Notes under the pieces: model-generated
The model's input: the letters and a program-made list of their open reading frames with translations, nothing else
Told to the model about the DNA's origin: nothing
The model's database searches: none
Assembly: GCA_022059125.1 (NCBI GenBank)
Contig: JAEUWY010000005.1
Coordinates: 3,162,001 to 3,226,000 of the forward strand
DNA: 64,000 nt
Direction: 5' to 3'
Source: Corynespora cassiicola
Taxonomy: Eukaryota; Ascomycota; Dothideomycetes; Pleosporales; Corynesporascaceae
Program-made: the position numbers and the translations under genes
Part shown: piece after piece, positions 10,918 to 20,480 of the stretch
Layout: each line of letters opens with the position of its first letter
Position numbering within the stretch: position 1 is the first letter of the stretch

Positions 10918-12440
10918 TTATACTGTTGTTTTGCACGTACGAGAATTGTGTCCTTGCTCTCTGCAGCGCGTGCAGCGCGCTTTTGACTGCCGGCTGCCAC
11001 TAAGGCGAGCCACCTCCTCACGCCTCTCCTCGTTCAATTGCTCCTCAACGTCCTTTTGAGCCACAATTTCAGCCCCTTCAGCCTTTGTCAAGGTCCCTTC
11101 ACGCTGGATCCGCTTCCTTTTTCGCCTTGTACGCTGCGTGGCGGCCTCATTAGCCTTCTTAAGGTCCTTGTTTCGGCCTTTAAGCAATGCAGCTGTATAG
11201 AGCATTGCTGCAGCCCTTTTTTTAAGCTAATTAATAGCTGCAAGAACAGAAGCAGGTAATAAACTTTTATGCCTTCTAATTCTGTCGCGAATCAACGTTA
11301 ATTAAGCCTCTAGCTCGTACGCGTTGCTTGGTGTTCTAGCCTCCTACTAAGTAGCTTTAGAGAGGGCTGGCGTGGGCGTGCGTAGCTTCACATTAAGCCT
11401 TAACAGCACTGCCTTTAGATTATAAAGAACTACTTCTGCCTCTTAGAAGCTCGCGCGTATATTACTCTCTGTAAAAAATTATTTAAATGCTTTTCTAAAG
11501 GCCGGCAGAAAAGTAATTTTGTTAATATAGTTAATATAATTGCGTGCTAAGCTAGAAATCTCATTACTGTACGCGCGCTTTAAGGGCGAGAAGCACCCTA
11601 TATTAAAGGGCTGGAAGAGGTGTAACGAATGCGGAGGCATACAGAGAGTAATAATCTTGCTCTCTGTGCAGAGGTTCTGAAAGGCGAGAGAGTTATAGCT
11701 CTTATAGCTGTTAATAAGTAGCAGTCGGTGCGTGCCCACCGTACGGCTCTGCGTATAGGCGTTGAAATGCTCCAACTAATGTACTCTTAGCTTATTTATT
11801 ATCCAGCCTGTCTCGCTGAGCGATATGCACTAGCTAGGTGGGATATTGTCGCTCTCGAACCACGTATAGAGGTGGTACTTGCCCGCAAAGATGATAAAAA
11901 GAGAGATTGCCCAGCCGCACGCGTTAATCCCCTGAATCACCGTAGCCCACTCACGATTGCCCGGCTGAGTGCCCTTAGGTCGATTTCGTCTCTCCGATGC
12001 TGTAACCACTGACTGAGCCGATATCATGCCCATCATAAAGCCCGTTTCGTCGAAGTTGTACGTGTCTTCATTAACAATGCCGTATCTCGCCTTTGTACGA
12101 TGCAGCAGCTCAAACCAAGGGCTGATAACCTCAGGATTCTCGCACAGGACACGCTGGCGATCCTGCTGACGGGTCAATCGAACTCGGAGGTCTGGCTGAC
12201 GCTTAACAAAGTTGTTAGGCCACTTAATACTAACAGGGCTTGCCCCTCGCGTAGCAAGCAACTGATCAGCTATATTGCGTACGGCAGTCAGCGTGGGCGC
12301 GAATCCTCGTGAGTCTAGCTCAAGGATATGAGCAACAATCACCTCCTCTTCAAGCTTGGTCAGCCGCTTTGAGTTAGGCTGGCAATCACGTCTTGCAGGT
12401 CGTCCAGCGCGTCAATCGTATAGCGTAGTAAACAGGACTT
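10918..12440 (-). pseudogene. Fot1/Pogo transposase, broken by stops
   Basis: Read on the minus strand. The helix-turn-helix end reads RAGRPARRDCQPNSKRLTKLEEE (about 12430-12350), with an in-frame TGA just before it where a CGA arginine is expected. It continues to a CENPB-like HTH and the first catalytic strand YNFDETGFMMG (about 12060). After stops near 11830-11775 the second catalytic part resumes as CMPPHSLHLFQPFNIGCFSPLKRAY (about 11650-11570), where family members have LIDGHGSH just upstream and this copy reads LINSYKSY, i.e. G-to-A damage. The C-terminal basic region ends in a CCHC knuckle, CTRCREQGHNSRTC (about 10970-10930). Stops match C-to-T/G-to-A changes, so this copy is inactive. 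Confidence 0.85.
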
Positions 12441-12575
12441 TGTAGGCCTTCGCAGCGTGTTTCACGCTTAAAATTAAGTTATTTTAAATTGCTGTAAAGG
12501 CTAAGGTTATACGGGCTTCGTTGTAAGTTGATTGAGGATCATTTGGTGGAGGCATTGTAGGTGTAGGTGGCTCGC

Positions 12576-12636
12576 GTTGGGGCAGTCAGGGGGCTGATCG
12601 GCTCGCTTGTCCGATCGGCTCGCTTATCCTTTACGT
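12576..12636 (-). repeat. Right terminal inverted repeat of the Fot1-like element
   Basis: Reverse complement of the left repeat apart from a one-base indel in the C-run and differences after it. Same doubled AAGCGAGCCGATC. Followed by the TA at 12637-12638. Confidence 0.9.
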
Positions 12637-12638
12637 TA

Positions 12639-13059
12639 TTGTAATATTGAAAGGTGAACTTGGATGACTGGGTGCATTCATATCTTGCAAAGAAGCTATA
12701 TTCAACCCCAAAATGGAGGTGAAAAGTAATGAATGAATCTTATGGTAGCGAAGCATAAATCAGTGGCTGTTTTCCTTTACCCTGAGTATAAGAATGGCGT
12801 GCTCCAGGTGTCCGCAGACGAACCGCATCAACAGTCATGATTAACAATGAAGAATGGGGTCAGATAATTCTAGATTGGCATATTATGGTAGCATTATATA
12901 CAAACAAGGAGAAAATGTATGGATGAAGCAGAGTAGTGGAGAGTTCGGATTATGCTATTCATTTTCTGTGATGAAGGGTATATAACCGACAGTGCCGAGT
13001 ATTCCATGTCCTAGTTTACTAAAAGTGTTTAAAACAAAGCCTTCCCAGGGTAAAAGCAC
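12639..13059. other. Intergenic between the Fot1-like element and the aldolase gene
   Basis: About 420 bases, including the 3' flank of the aldolase gene. No gene or repeat recognised. Confidence 0.4.
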
Positions 13060-13860
13060 TCATGACCGCGCAATCTCAAATTCAGCCATGTACCAATTCT
13101 GAATGGCCTTAGTGTCGCCAGTAATGGCCACGGTATCATACCGCTCCCTCGCCTCCTTGGCAGCGGTGCCATTGTTCACCATGCGTCCGACCCACTTGCC
13201 ATGCTTCCGTGCGGCGGCAATAATCTTGTCAATGGCAGCGACGAACTCGGGCTCGTCGCCTCTCGCGGGCACATAGCCGAGGAGGGATTGAGCAAGGTCA
13301 TTAGGACCAATAAAGACAAGATCGACTCCAGGAACAGCGCAAATTTCCTCGACGTTCTCCACTCCGGACCGGGTCTCGATCTGAATCATAGTCACAATGG
13401 TCTGGTTTGCTGACTTCATGTATTCTGGTGTTGTGAGGCCATGGCCAATGGCAGGGAAAGCAGAGCCCTGGCCTCGCACGCCTTGCGGTGGGAATTTGGA
13501 CGAGGCAACGATTTGTTCCGCCTCCTGCGCGTTGTTGATTTGAGGCACCATGATTCCATGGGCCCCAGTGTCGAGCGCACGCTTAATGATGTCGTGTGCA
13601 GGACCACGTATGCGGATGATGGGCGAGACGCCGAGGGCGGATATAGCAGCGACAGAGTTATGCATGGAATCATCCCCAATGTGACCGTGCTCGCAATCCA
13701 TGATGATGCCGTCCAGTCCCGTCAAAGCAACAATCTGGGCTTGACGTACGGAAGGAATTGCCACAAAAGTCATAAGCGGGAACTCGCCCGCCCTTATTTT
13801 GTTAAGTAACCTTAGGCGAGGGTTCTTGATATCGGTGGTATGGGCGGTAGGGTGAGACAT
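13060..13860 (-). CDS. HpcH/HpaI-family metal-dependent aldolase (class II)
   Basis: Single exon of 266 aa starting MSHPTAHTTDIKNPR at 13860; the frame is open further upstream but lacks an ATG, so this start is chosen. Motifs in order: PSVRQAQIVALTGLDGIIMDCEHGHIGDD (catalytic His in CEHG), PIIRIRGP (carboxylate-binding Arg), GAHGIMVPQINNAQEAEQ, PQGVRGQG, MIQIETRSGVEN (metal-binding Glu) and VDLVFIGPNDLAQSLG (metal-binding Asp). The family performs reversible retro-aldol cleavage of 4-hydroxy-2-oxo acids or 2-dehydro-3-deoxy sugar acids, giving pyruvate plus an aldehyde. All expected active-site residues are present. It is divergent from the MFS transporter gene, suggesting import and cleavage of an organic or sugar acid, which is inference. 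Confidence 0.92.
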   Translation of the reverse strand: MSHPTAHTTDIKNPRLRLLNKIRAGEFPLMTFVAIPSVRQAQIVALTGLDGIIMDCEHGHIGDDSMHNSVAAISALGVSPIIRIRGPAHDIIKRALDTGAHGIMVPQINNAQEAEQIVASSKFPPQGVRGQGSAFPAIGHGLTTPEYMKSANQTIVTMIQIETRSGVENVEEICAVPGVDLVFIGPNDLAQSLLGYVPARGDEPEFVAAIDKIIAAARKHGKWVGRMVNNGTAAKEARERYDTVAITGDTKAIQNWYMAEFEIARS

Positions 13861-14765
13861 TGTGTAGAATTGGGACTTGGTCGTTGTCTGTAGTTGGCGG
13901 ATATGCTGATGAGCCGGTGCTTGACAGAAATGTGGACGAGGCGCACTTCCAAGAAGCAACTAGCCAGGACTCTTTATCATGTCCGGGCTGGTATGCTCCG
14001 CTGGTCTCTTCTCCTATGCATGCCCGAAAATGCTATGGTATGCATTGGCGAATTCTTACTCACAGCCAACGGTCAGGGAGGAGCTCTGAATGGCTGAGCC
14101 AAGTCTCAACCTTATGATAGGTGGTACAAGGAGCTTGCATGATGTGTGTTCCATTCATTGGCCGATAGCCTTCCCGCTAGAACCTGGAAAGTGATTGAGC
14201 TCTTTGCTTTCGGTCGTTCTGCTCCTCCGAATATGGAACGGCAATTCTAGGAATGCGAAGGCATGGAGGAGCTGTGGTATGGAACTGCTGGGTCACATGT
14301 CTAGTCTCAAATAAGCTTAGCGCAGGGAGGAGCTCAAAATTGGTTTTTTTTTCTTCCTTTGCGCTGTTGGACCGCGGATAATGCATAACACTTCATACAA
14401 TGGACTCTATCGACTGGGTACAGGCATTACCATGCGCTTGATACGGGCAACGTACCCCAGATTCTGTCCTAAACCCCGGGTTCAACCGGATCGGGCTAAT
14501 CGTTATCGTTACTCGGCACTCCTCCGTCTCTCTATCTGAACGAAGAGGCACTGGCATAAGAATGAATCAATAGCCAGAATTTGCAACAGATATCCGCTCA
14601 TTCGCCGCTCTTGTTATCTGGGTCTTACAAGGCGGTAAGGCAGACAGGCGTGCGAATCGACCATAAGTTGGCCTCTTGTTCTCGTTCGAAAAGCTACGGG
14701 CTCCCTTGCACACCCTTGAACAACAGCAGCACGCACTCGGGCTCGCCACCGCCCAAGCAGCTACA
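13861..14765. promoter_or_regulatory. Shared divergent promoter (aldolase / MFS transporter) with repeated GGAGGAGC motifs
   Basis: 905 bases between divergent starts. CAGGGAGGAGCTC occurs twice on the + strand at 14074-14086 and 14323-14335. The core GGAGGAGC also occurs at 14265-14272 and, on the minus strand, at 14221-14228. The GGGAGGAG part is the half-site of the palindromes in the oxygenase/RidA promoter. Binding by a regulator is inferred. Confidence 0.45.
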
Positions 14766-16386
14766 ATGGAGGACCTCAAAGAGTCCCCATCATCTCATGC
14801 CGACGTTGGCGTTGGTATTACAACCAACCATCGTATGCCGGATAGCCTCTTGGGTCTCAGTGAGGACGAAGTCAGGGTGCTCAACAAGAAGTTGGTCCGC
14901 AAGCTTGACTGCGTTATCTTACCCATAATAGGAATCCTCTACATTGTAAGTGCGGGTCGCTGTTCTCTGGGGGGGAACAGACGTTGGAGCATAGACTAAG
15001 GACATCAGTTGAATTACATCGACCGGCAGAACCTAGCAGCAGCTAAGCTCCAGGGCATCATGGACGATCTCAACATGAACACACAGCAATTCGCCACAGC
15101 CATTTCGATCCTCTTCGTGGGGTACCTGCCATTTCAGATCCCTAGCAACCTCATCATTGCCAAGATCTCTAGGCCTGGGATGTACATTTGTTGCGCTGTG
15201 GTCATCTGGGGTTCCATTTCGGCAGCGACAGCCACAGTGAAGACATATGGACAGTTGCTTGCAGTGCGAGCCATCCTTGGCATCGCCGAAGCGGTCTTCT
15301 TCCCCGGGGCGATATATTTCTTGTCAGCATGGTAGGCAAAGTGCACGTAACCCGAATGGCCAAAGAGCACTTTGCTAACTTGTGCGTGCGTTGACCAGGT
15401 ACACGAAGCAAGAGCTGGGCAAGCGCATTGCCAGCCTTTACATTGCCCAACAGTTTGGAAACGCGTTTGGTGGGCTGTTCGCAGCGGGCATCTTCCAGCT
15501 CGAGGGCACCCATGGGATTCGCGGGTGGCAGTGGCTGTTCATCATTGAGGGAGCGGCAACGGTGGGGATCGGGGTGGTCTGCGCATTCCTAATGCCAGAG
15601 TTCCCACACAACAGCCGCATGTTCTCCCTGCTGGAGCGCGACCTGGCCGTGTACAGGATCGAGTCGGAGGCGGGGGCGGCGGAGGGGACGGTCAAGGAGA
15701 GCGCGCTCCAAGGGTTTGGTAAGGCGCTGGCGGACCCCAAGCTCGTGCTCCTCATCCTCTGCAATCTGCTCTCGCAGGGGCAAGGGTCGATTGCCAACTA
15801 CTTCCCCACGCTCGTGGCGTCGCTCGACTTTTCCAGCACCATCAGCCTGTTGCTCACGGCGCCGCCGTACGTGCTGGCTGGCGGAGTGTACTGGGTGCTC
15901 ATGTGGTATTCGGACCGCAAGAATACGGCGTACCCCATCATCATCATGTGCCTGGGCATCTCGGTGGGCATGTACATCATCCCCATGACCACGCTCAATG
16001 TCGGGGCGCGCTACTTCTCCATGATGATACTGCCGTTTGCGTCGGTGGGCCCGCAGCTGCTCCTGTACAAGACCATCAACCTGCACCTTGCACGGCCCGT
16101 GTCGAAGCGAGCGGCAGCGTCGGCCATGGTCAATGCGATTGGGGGCACGTCCAACATCTGGACGTCGTACCTCTACTATGCGCCGCCGCAGTTCTACGCG
16201 GCCTTTGGCACCCTCATGGGCTGTGCCTTCCTGTTCGCCCTGACCATTACCGCGTACCGGTGGCTGGTGCTGCGCGAGAACAGGCGGCTCGACTCGGGCG
16301 ACGCGGAGCAGATTGCAAAGGTCATCAAGGGGGGGGTTACCGAGGAAATGGTGGAGCTCAACTGGCGATACGAAATGTATGACTGA
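14766..16386 (+). CDS. MFS transporter, anion:cation symporter (allantoate-permease-like) family
   Basis: Exons 14766-14945, 15009-15331 and 15399-16386 give 496 aa; introns are 63 and 67 nt. The start MEDLKESPSSHADVG fits a cytosolic N-tail. After a hydrophobic segment (LDCVILPIIGILYI) comes NYIDRQNLAAAKLQGIMDDL, the loop typical of ACS-family carriers. About 12 membrane helices are visible, with the charged central loop at FLMPEFPHNSRMFSLLERDLAVYRIE, where ACS members have W-P-D-x-P. The C-terminus has VTEEMVELNWRYEMYD, a common ending of fungal ACS proteins. The family imports small carboxylates (allantoate, nicotinate, pantothenate, sugar acids). Divergence from the aldolase gene suggests that its substrate feeds that enzyme; unproven. 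Confidence 0.9.
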
Positions 16387-16803
16387 GCAGGCGGCGGTGT
16401 TGTACTGTGCGCTGTCCTGCATGGGAGGCGGAGGCGGCGCCCTGAGTAGATAGTAGATAGATGGCCATGCAAGGAACTTCGATGGGCATGACTGTCGACA
16501 GGCGCGCCGTGTGGTGAGTGACGGGTGATGAGTAATGGACAAGGGCTGTGTCGTGTCGTGTCGTGTCGTGTCGTGTGTGCGATAGGGACATGCCGGAGCC
16601 GCGGCGGGCGTGACACATTAGCGGCGGTGCTATCTGGGCTAGCCGACGGTGATAAGCCGACGCGCCATCTGAAGACGCCTGGGATGCCCTCCACCAGGGC
16701 CCTGCCTCTGGGATTGCGGGGAAACCGCCCCAGGGGAGGCTCCTTTTGCATTGCACTCCCCCACCCCCTAGCATTCTACTACCCAGCCTTCCACCCAGCC
16801 CTC
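16387..16803. other. Intergenic, 3' of the MFS gene and 5' of the C2H2 regulator
   Basis: About 417 bases. Contains a pentanucleotide run (separate entry). The reading frame of the downstream gene stays open back to 16525, but no conserved protein is visible there. Confidence 0.4.
16551..16575 (+). repeat. (TCGTG)5 microsatellite
   Basis: Five perfect tandem copies of TCGTG with a sixth partial unit on each side. Likely polymorphic between strains. Confidence 0.9.
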
Positions 16804-18894
16804 ATGTCCGTCTCTACTCTCCCCAAGGGCCGCCCCGTCTACCAACCCTACGAATGCCCGACCTGCCACAGCCGCTTCACCCGCCATGAGAACCTCAAGA
16901 GGCATGCCGCGCTGCACACGCGCTCTCGGGACGACGCCTCGCTTGCCTGCGACTTCTGCCATGCCACCTTTTCGCGCCCAGATTTGCGCCATCGCCATCT
17001 CAAGAGAAAGCACCCGGACCAAGAAGCACTCTGGTCCAGCAAGAGGCCACGCCGCAGCCCACGGTCGCCCTCTGATGCTGCCCATCCGAGAGCGAACCCT
17101 CTCGTGTGCCAGTCCCAGTCCCCTTCGCAGTCTCACGCCGACGCAAACGCCGACACCCGCCCTGCATTCCAGCCCCGGAGCCCATCCGACGAGAGTGAAG
17201 TAGATCCTGACTACCCCGGCCCTGACCATCCTGTTGTTGCCCTGCCCTCTCCCACCCCAGGCTCCAGCCAGCCGTCGGTTTCTCACACAACACCGCCGGC
17301 ATCACCTCCTCCAGACCATTCGGATTGCCCAAGTCTCATGATTCCAGACACCAACACCACCTGCATGGATCCGGCCATGGTGCCTTTCCTGGAGCCTGCC
17401 GTACCCTTCGACCCCCATCTCCATCCCGCAACCACACATTTAGCCTCCTTCGGCACCCACTTGGCCAACTTCATCTTTGACCACAACACCCCGGACAAGG
17501 TCTTGCCGGCCCACCTCCCGTCCGCCCCAGGCGAGTGGCACCCATCCCCCCTGCAAGTTGCCCAGGGTTGCAGTCTCTTCTTCGACCACGTCTCGCATTT
17601 TGTGCCTTTCCTGCATTGCCCAACATTCGACAGCACCCAAGTCGACCGCCACTTGTTGCTTGCAATGCTTTGCCTGGCTTACCAACACGGCGAAGATCCC
17701 GAGTGCGCCCATCTGCCTAGCTCGGGAGAGGCCCTCTCGGTGCGTTGTTTCCATCGAGCTCGTGCTCTGATTGCAATCGAAGAGAGGAAACCCGAGGAAC
17801 CAGCACGCTATCTTTCCATGGTCCAGGCCTATCTGCTGGTTCAAGTATATGCCATGATGTATCTTTGCGGAGACGATTCCACGTACGGCCTCAAGACACA
17901 CTCCAAGATGATCTCCCTCTCTCGAGCAGGTGGTCTTGTTCAGCCCATATCCACCCAGCCTGCAGCCACCTCCGATCTAGACTCGTTGTGGCGGCAGTTC
18001 ATCAAGGTCGAGTCTCACAAACGTACCCTTTATGCCGTTCACCAAGTAGATACCTTGTGGTATCAGTTCCTGTCCATTCCTCGTTCTCTTTCGCACTTGG
18101 AGATAAAACATGATTTGCCTTGCCCGGAGGAATACTGGACAGCTTCCTCGTCGGTTGAATGGGCACACAGACGGCTGACCGCACGGCAGTCCAGCTCACA
18201 GGTACAATATTCGGATGCTGTGCGGCGTTTCCTATCCTCGGAGCCAGGCCTCGACTCCATTCCCGACTTTGACCCTTATGGAGCCATCAATCTCACGCAA
18301 TTCCTGATTTCGAGCGCTCGCGAGATTTCGGGCTGGTCCACCATGACAGGAATGCTTAGCCTGGAAAGACTGGCGCCTTTGAGGTCTTCCCTTCTGGCCC
18401 TCGGTCCCTTTATTCGCTCGCAACCCGAAACCGCGAAGCCACAGCAAAGCGCCCTATGTGAAGCAACCTGGCACACCGCAATGATTGAGATGCAAATGTG
18501 GTCACCATCGCATACGGGCGGCATCGTGGAAGGTAGCATAGACGCATTGTTGTATCAGCTGACGTACCTGCCCCCCTGTTCCGACTTTTTATGCGCCAAC
18601 GACACCGCACAATCCATCCAACCCCACATTGATTGGTTTTTAGCCTACCTCGACCATCTTCTTTCGCCCGATTCCGAGGCACCCTGGACTACGCTTTACG
18701 CATACAAGGCCTTTATGATTGCGTGGCAGCTCCTACATGCGGGCATAGTTGGTGCCATGCAAGTTGTACGGGTTCACAACAGTGGCGAGGCTTTGGAATG
18801 GGCTAGGGAGGTATTCCAGAGGCGACAGCGATGGCAACTTGGTAAGATTATTATGACGTGTTTGGATACACTGGAAAAACCAGCGCTGCAATGA
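16804..18894 (+). CDS. C2H2 zinc-finger transcription factor with fungal-specific regulatory domain
   Basis: Single exon of 696 aa from MSVSTLPKGRP. I chose this ATG because it sits just before the first finger; an ATG at 16525 in the same frame would add a low-complexity extension. Two C2H2 fingers: CPTCHSRFTRHENLKRHAALH (about residues 19-39) and CDFCHATFSRPDLRHRHLKRKH (about 51-72), followed by a basic stretch (SSKRPRRSPRS) that may serve as a nuclear signal. A Pro/Ser-rich linker leads to a fungal_trans-type middle homology region (about 270-600) with HRARALIAIEERKPEEP, YLLVQVYAMMYLCGD and RTLYAVHQVDTLWY. Such proteins regulate metabolic genes, often those next to them, so it could control the aldolase/MFS pair or the genes further left. 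Intronless. Confidence 0.88.
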   Translation: MSVSTLPKGRPVYQPYECPTCHSRFTRHENLKRHAALHTRSRDDASLACDFCHATFSRPDLRHRHLKRKHPDQEALWSSKRPRRSPRSPSDAAHPRANPLVCQSQSPSQSHADANADTRPAFQPRSPSDESEVDPDYPGPDHPVVALPSPTPGSSQPSVSHTTPPASPPPDHSDCPSLMIPDTNTTCMDPAMVPFLEPAVPFDPHLHPATTHLASFGTHLANFIFDHNTPDKVLPAHLPSAPGEWHPSPLQVAQGCSLFFDHVSHFVPFLHCPTFDSTQVDRHLLLAMLCLAYQHGEDPECAHLPSSGEALSVRCFHRARALIAIEERKPEEPARYLSMVQAYLLVQVYAMMYLCGDDSTYGLKTHSKMISLSRAGGLVQPISTQPAATSDLDSLWRQFIKVESHKRTLYAVHQVDTLWYQFLSIPRSLSHLEIKHDLPCPEEYWTASSSVEWAHRRLTARQSSSQVQYSDAVRRFLSSEPGLDSIPDFDPYGAINLTQFLISSAREISGWSTMTGMLSLERLAPLRSSLLALGPFIRSQPETAKPQQSALCEATWHTAMIEMQMWSPSHTGGIVEGSIDALLYQLTYLPPCSDFLCANDTAQSIQPHIDWFLAYLDHLLSPDSEAPWTTLYAYKAFMIAWQLLHAGIVGAMQVVRVHNSGEALEWAREVFQRRQRWQLGKIIMTCLDTLEKPALQ

Positions 18895-20480
18895 CTTGAT
18901 GTAGCATACGCAAATCAATCTTTCTCGGGTGTTTGTGCCCTCCTCATGAATCTCGATTCTCTTTGAATGAATTGTTGATCAATTTAGAGCATCGCATTGT
19001 TGTGCACCACAGAACTTACAAGGCATGTCGCTAGTCCAAAGTATGACTGATGTGCTGACCTGAGATACGCCAGTGCTGTCCCTCTCCACCCCAAACCCGG
19101 GCTGCTCTTCTCAGTGCGATCGTCGCCCATCATATTTGATCTTGTACTTGACATCGAATACATTGGTAGCTGTTCTCCGAGTTTTGAGTACTTCTGTCAT
19201 ATATTCTACCGGAAGATATCGAGTTTTGTTGTTCAGGGGACTCTAGAGGACGAATGGCTTGGTGCCTTTGAGCATCTTTTTCCAACGGAATTCGCTGCTG
19301 GATTTCCTACAAAATGTACTTTGGCATTGCTTGGAGGTTCGAATGGTACTCTTCGTGTCACTATTTGCAGCGTCCCGGAAGCTATTCGGATTGTGGACTA
19401 TGAAAGAGGAGCGCAACGAGAAGAAAACGTTGGAAAGGTGTTAGTATATCAACAGTGGGCTTTTTACAAAAGAGGCTGGCGTATAATTCTACTAGACGAT
19501 AAAATCGATATTAAGAACCTCATTAAACGTCCTATAGGCTTGTTGGAATGTAGGTTTCAGGAAATTAGATTGTGGGCAATGAAGATCCAAACAGTATTGT
19601 ATGGGACGAGAATGCAAACTAGATGGGCCTCGACCATCCGAACTTCCTCAACTTCACAAGCTCGAACACCATTAATCTACAGTTGAGAAAACTGAAGCGT
19701 AACAGCGGAGGCTTGTCTCAGTTTTTGTCACCTCAAATTAATGCATAAAGCTCACAGGGCACCTGACTGCCCTGAGCGTTTGGAGCTGGTTACTTTTTTG
19801 GGTGCAACCCGCCATAACTCATAGAATCCAGCGATTCATGTTATGGAGGAGTGTCTTTAAGAGAGACTATTGTTCAGAATACGCAGTGTTTGCAAGTGAG
19901 AAGAATTCCATCACTGGGTTCAGGGGCGCAAAATTCAGATTATTCCATAATTCATAGAATTATTGCAGAAGATAATCATACTTCAAGGCTTGTCATGTGT
20001 GCTCGCAGGAGACACCTGGGATTGCGATATCAATGAATTGTTCATGTGGAGACGTATGCATGCCATGCATCCTAGTGAAGTAAGAGAACAATCTTTATCC
20101 ATGTCACAGCAAGGTGTAAAATGCCAAGTGTACCTTGGTAGATAGGTGAACATAGGCAACTAAGGATTTAATATGCAATAAACAGATAAATTACAATAGG
20201 CACTTGTCCCTGCATCTAGTATTGCTATCCACTACATCATTATATTCACACCTATAATTTTACTGCAATTCACTCTGTGCGTGATTCTTCGAACTATACT
20301 CTTAAGCACCAATAGAAGCGCTAAAAACATGTATCAAGTACCTTTTCGAGTACTTTCTATATGATATTTGCTCTAGTGTGTGTGGCTATTTCCAGCGTTT
20401 GCATCCCCTAGTCTACCCATCAACACCTCAAAACTCGTAACAGCACTGCCCCAGCTGTAGGATCACATAAGATATCATAA
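18895..20480. other. Intergenic region of 1.6 kb
   Basis: Lies between convergent genes (C2H2 regulator on +, TRK transporter on -). A 190-codon open frame at 19114-19686 lacks an early ATG and resembles nothing I know; it might be a decayed gene. No RNA gene or repeat is recognised. Confidence 0.4.

Larger units (their letters stand above)
10785..12636 (-). mobile_element. Fot1/Pogo-type DNA transposon, lightly decayed
   Basis: An 1852-nt element flanked by TA (10783-10784 and 12637-12638), the target duplication expected for Tc1/mariner/Pogo elements. The terminal inverted repeats match for 47 nt without a gap and about 60 nt in all; each carries AAGCGAGCCGATC twice, 17 nt apart. The inside encodes a Pogo-family transposase on the minus strand. 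Composition is intermediate between the genes and the AT-rich blocks, so mutation is partial. Insertion separates the oxygenase/RidA pair from the aldolase/transporter pair. Confidence 0.9.

Noticed and set aside
14478..14489. GGGTTCAACCGG resembling a tRNA T-arm
   Set aside because: No acceptor stem, D-arm or anticodon arm could be arranged around it.
16525..16803. Upstream extension of the C2H2 regulator to an ATG at 16525
   Set aside because: The extension covers the TCGTG microsatellite and unconserved sequence; the ATG at 16804 just before the first finger is the better start.
19114..19686. 190-codon open frame on + between two convergent genes
   Set aside because: It begins with a non-ATG codon, has no ATG until near its end, no recognisable motif and no clear coding composition; it may be a decayed gene but cannot be supported.
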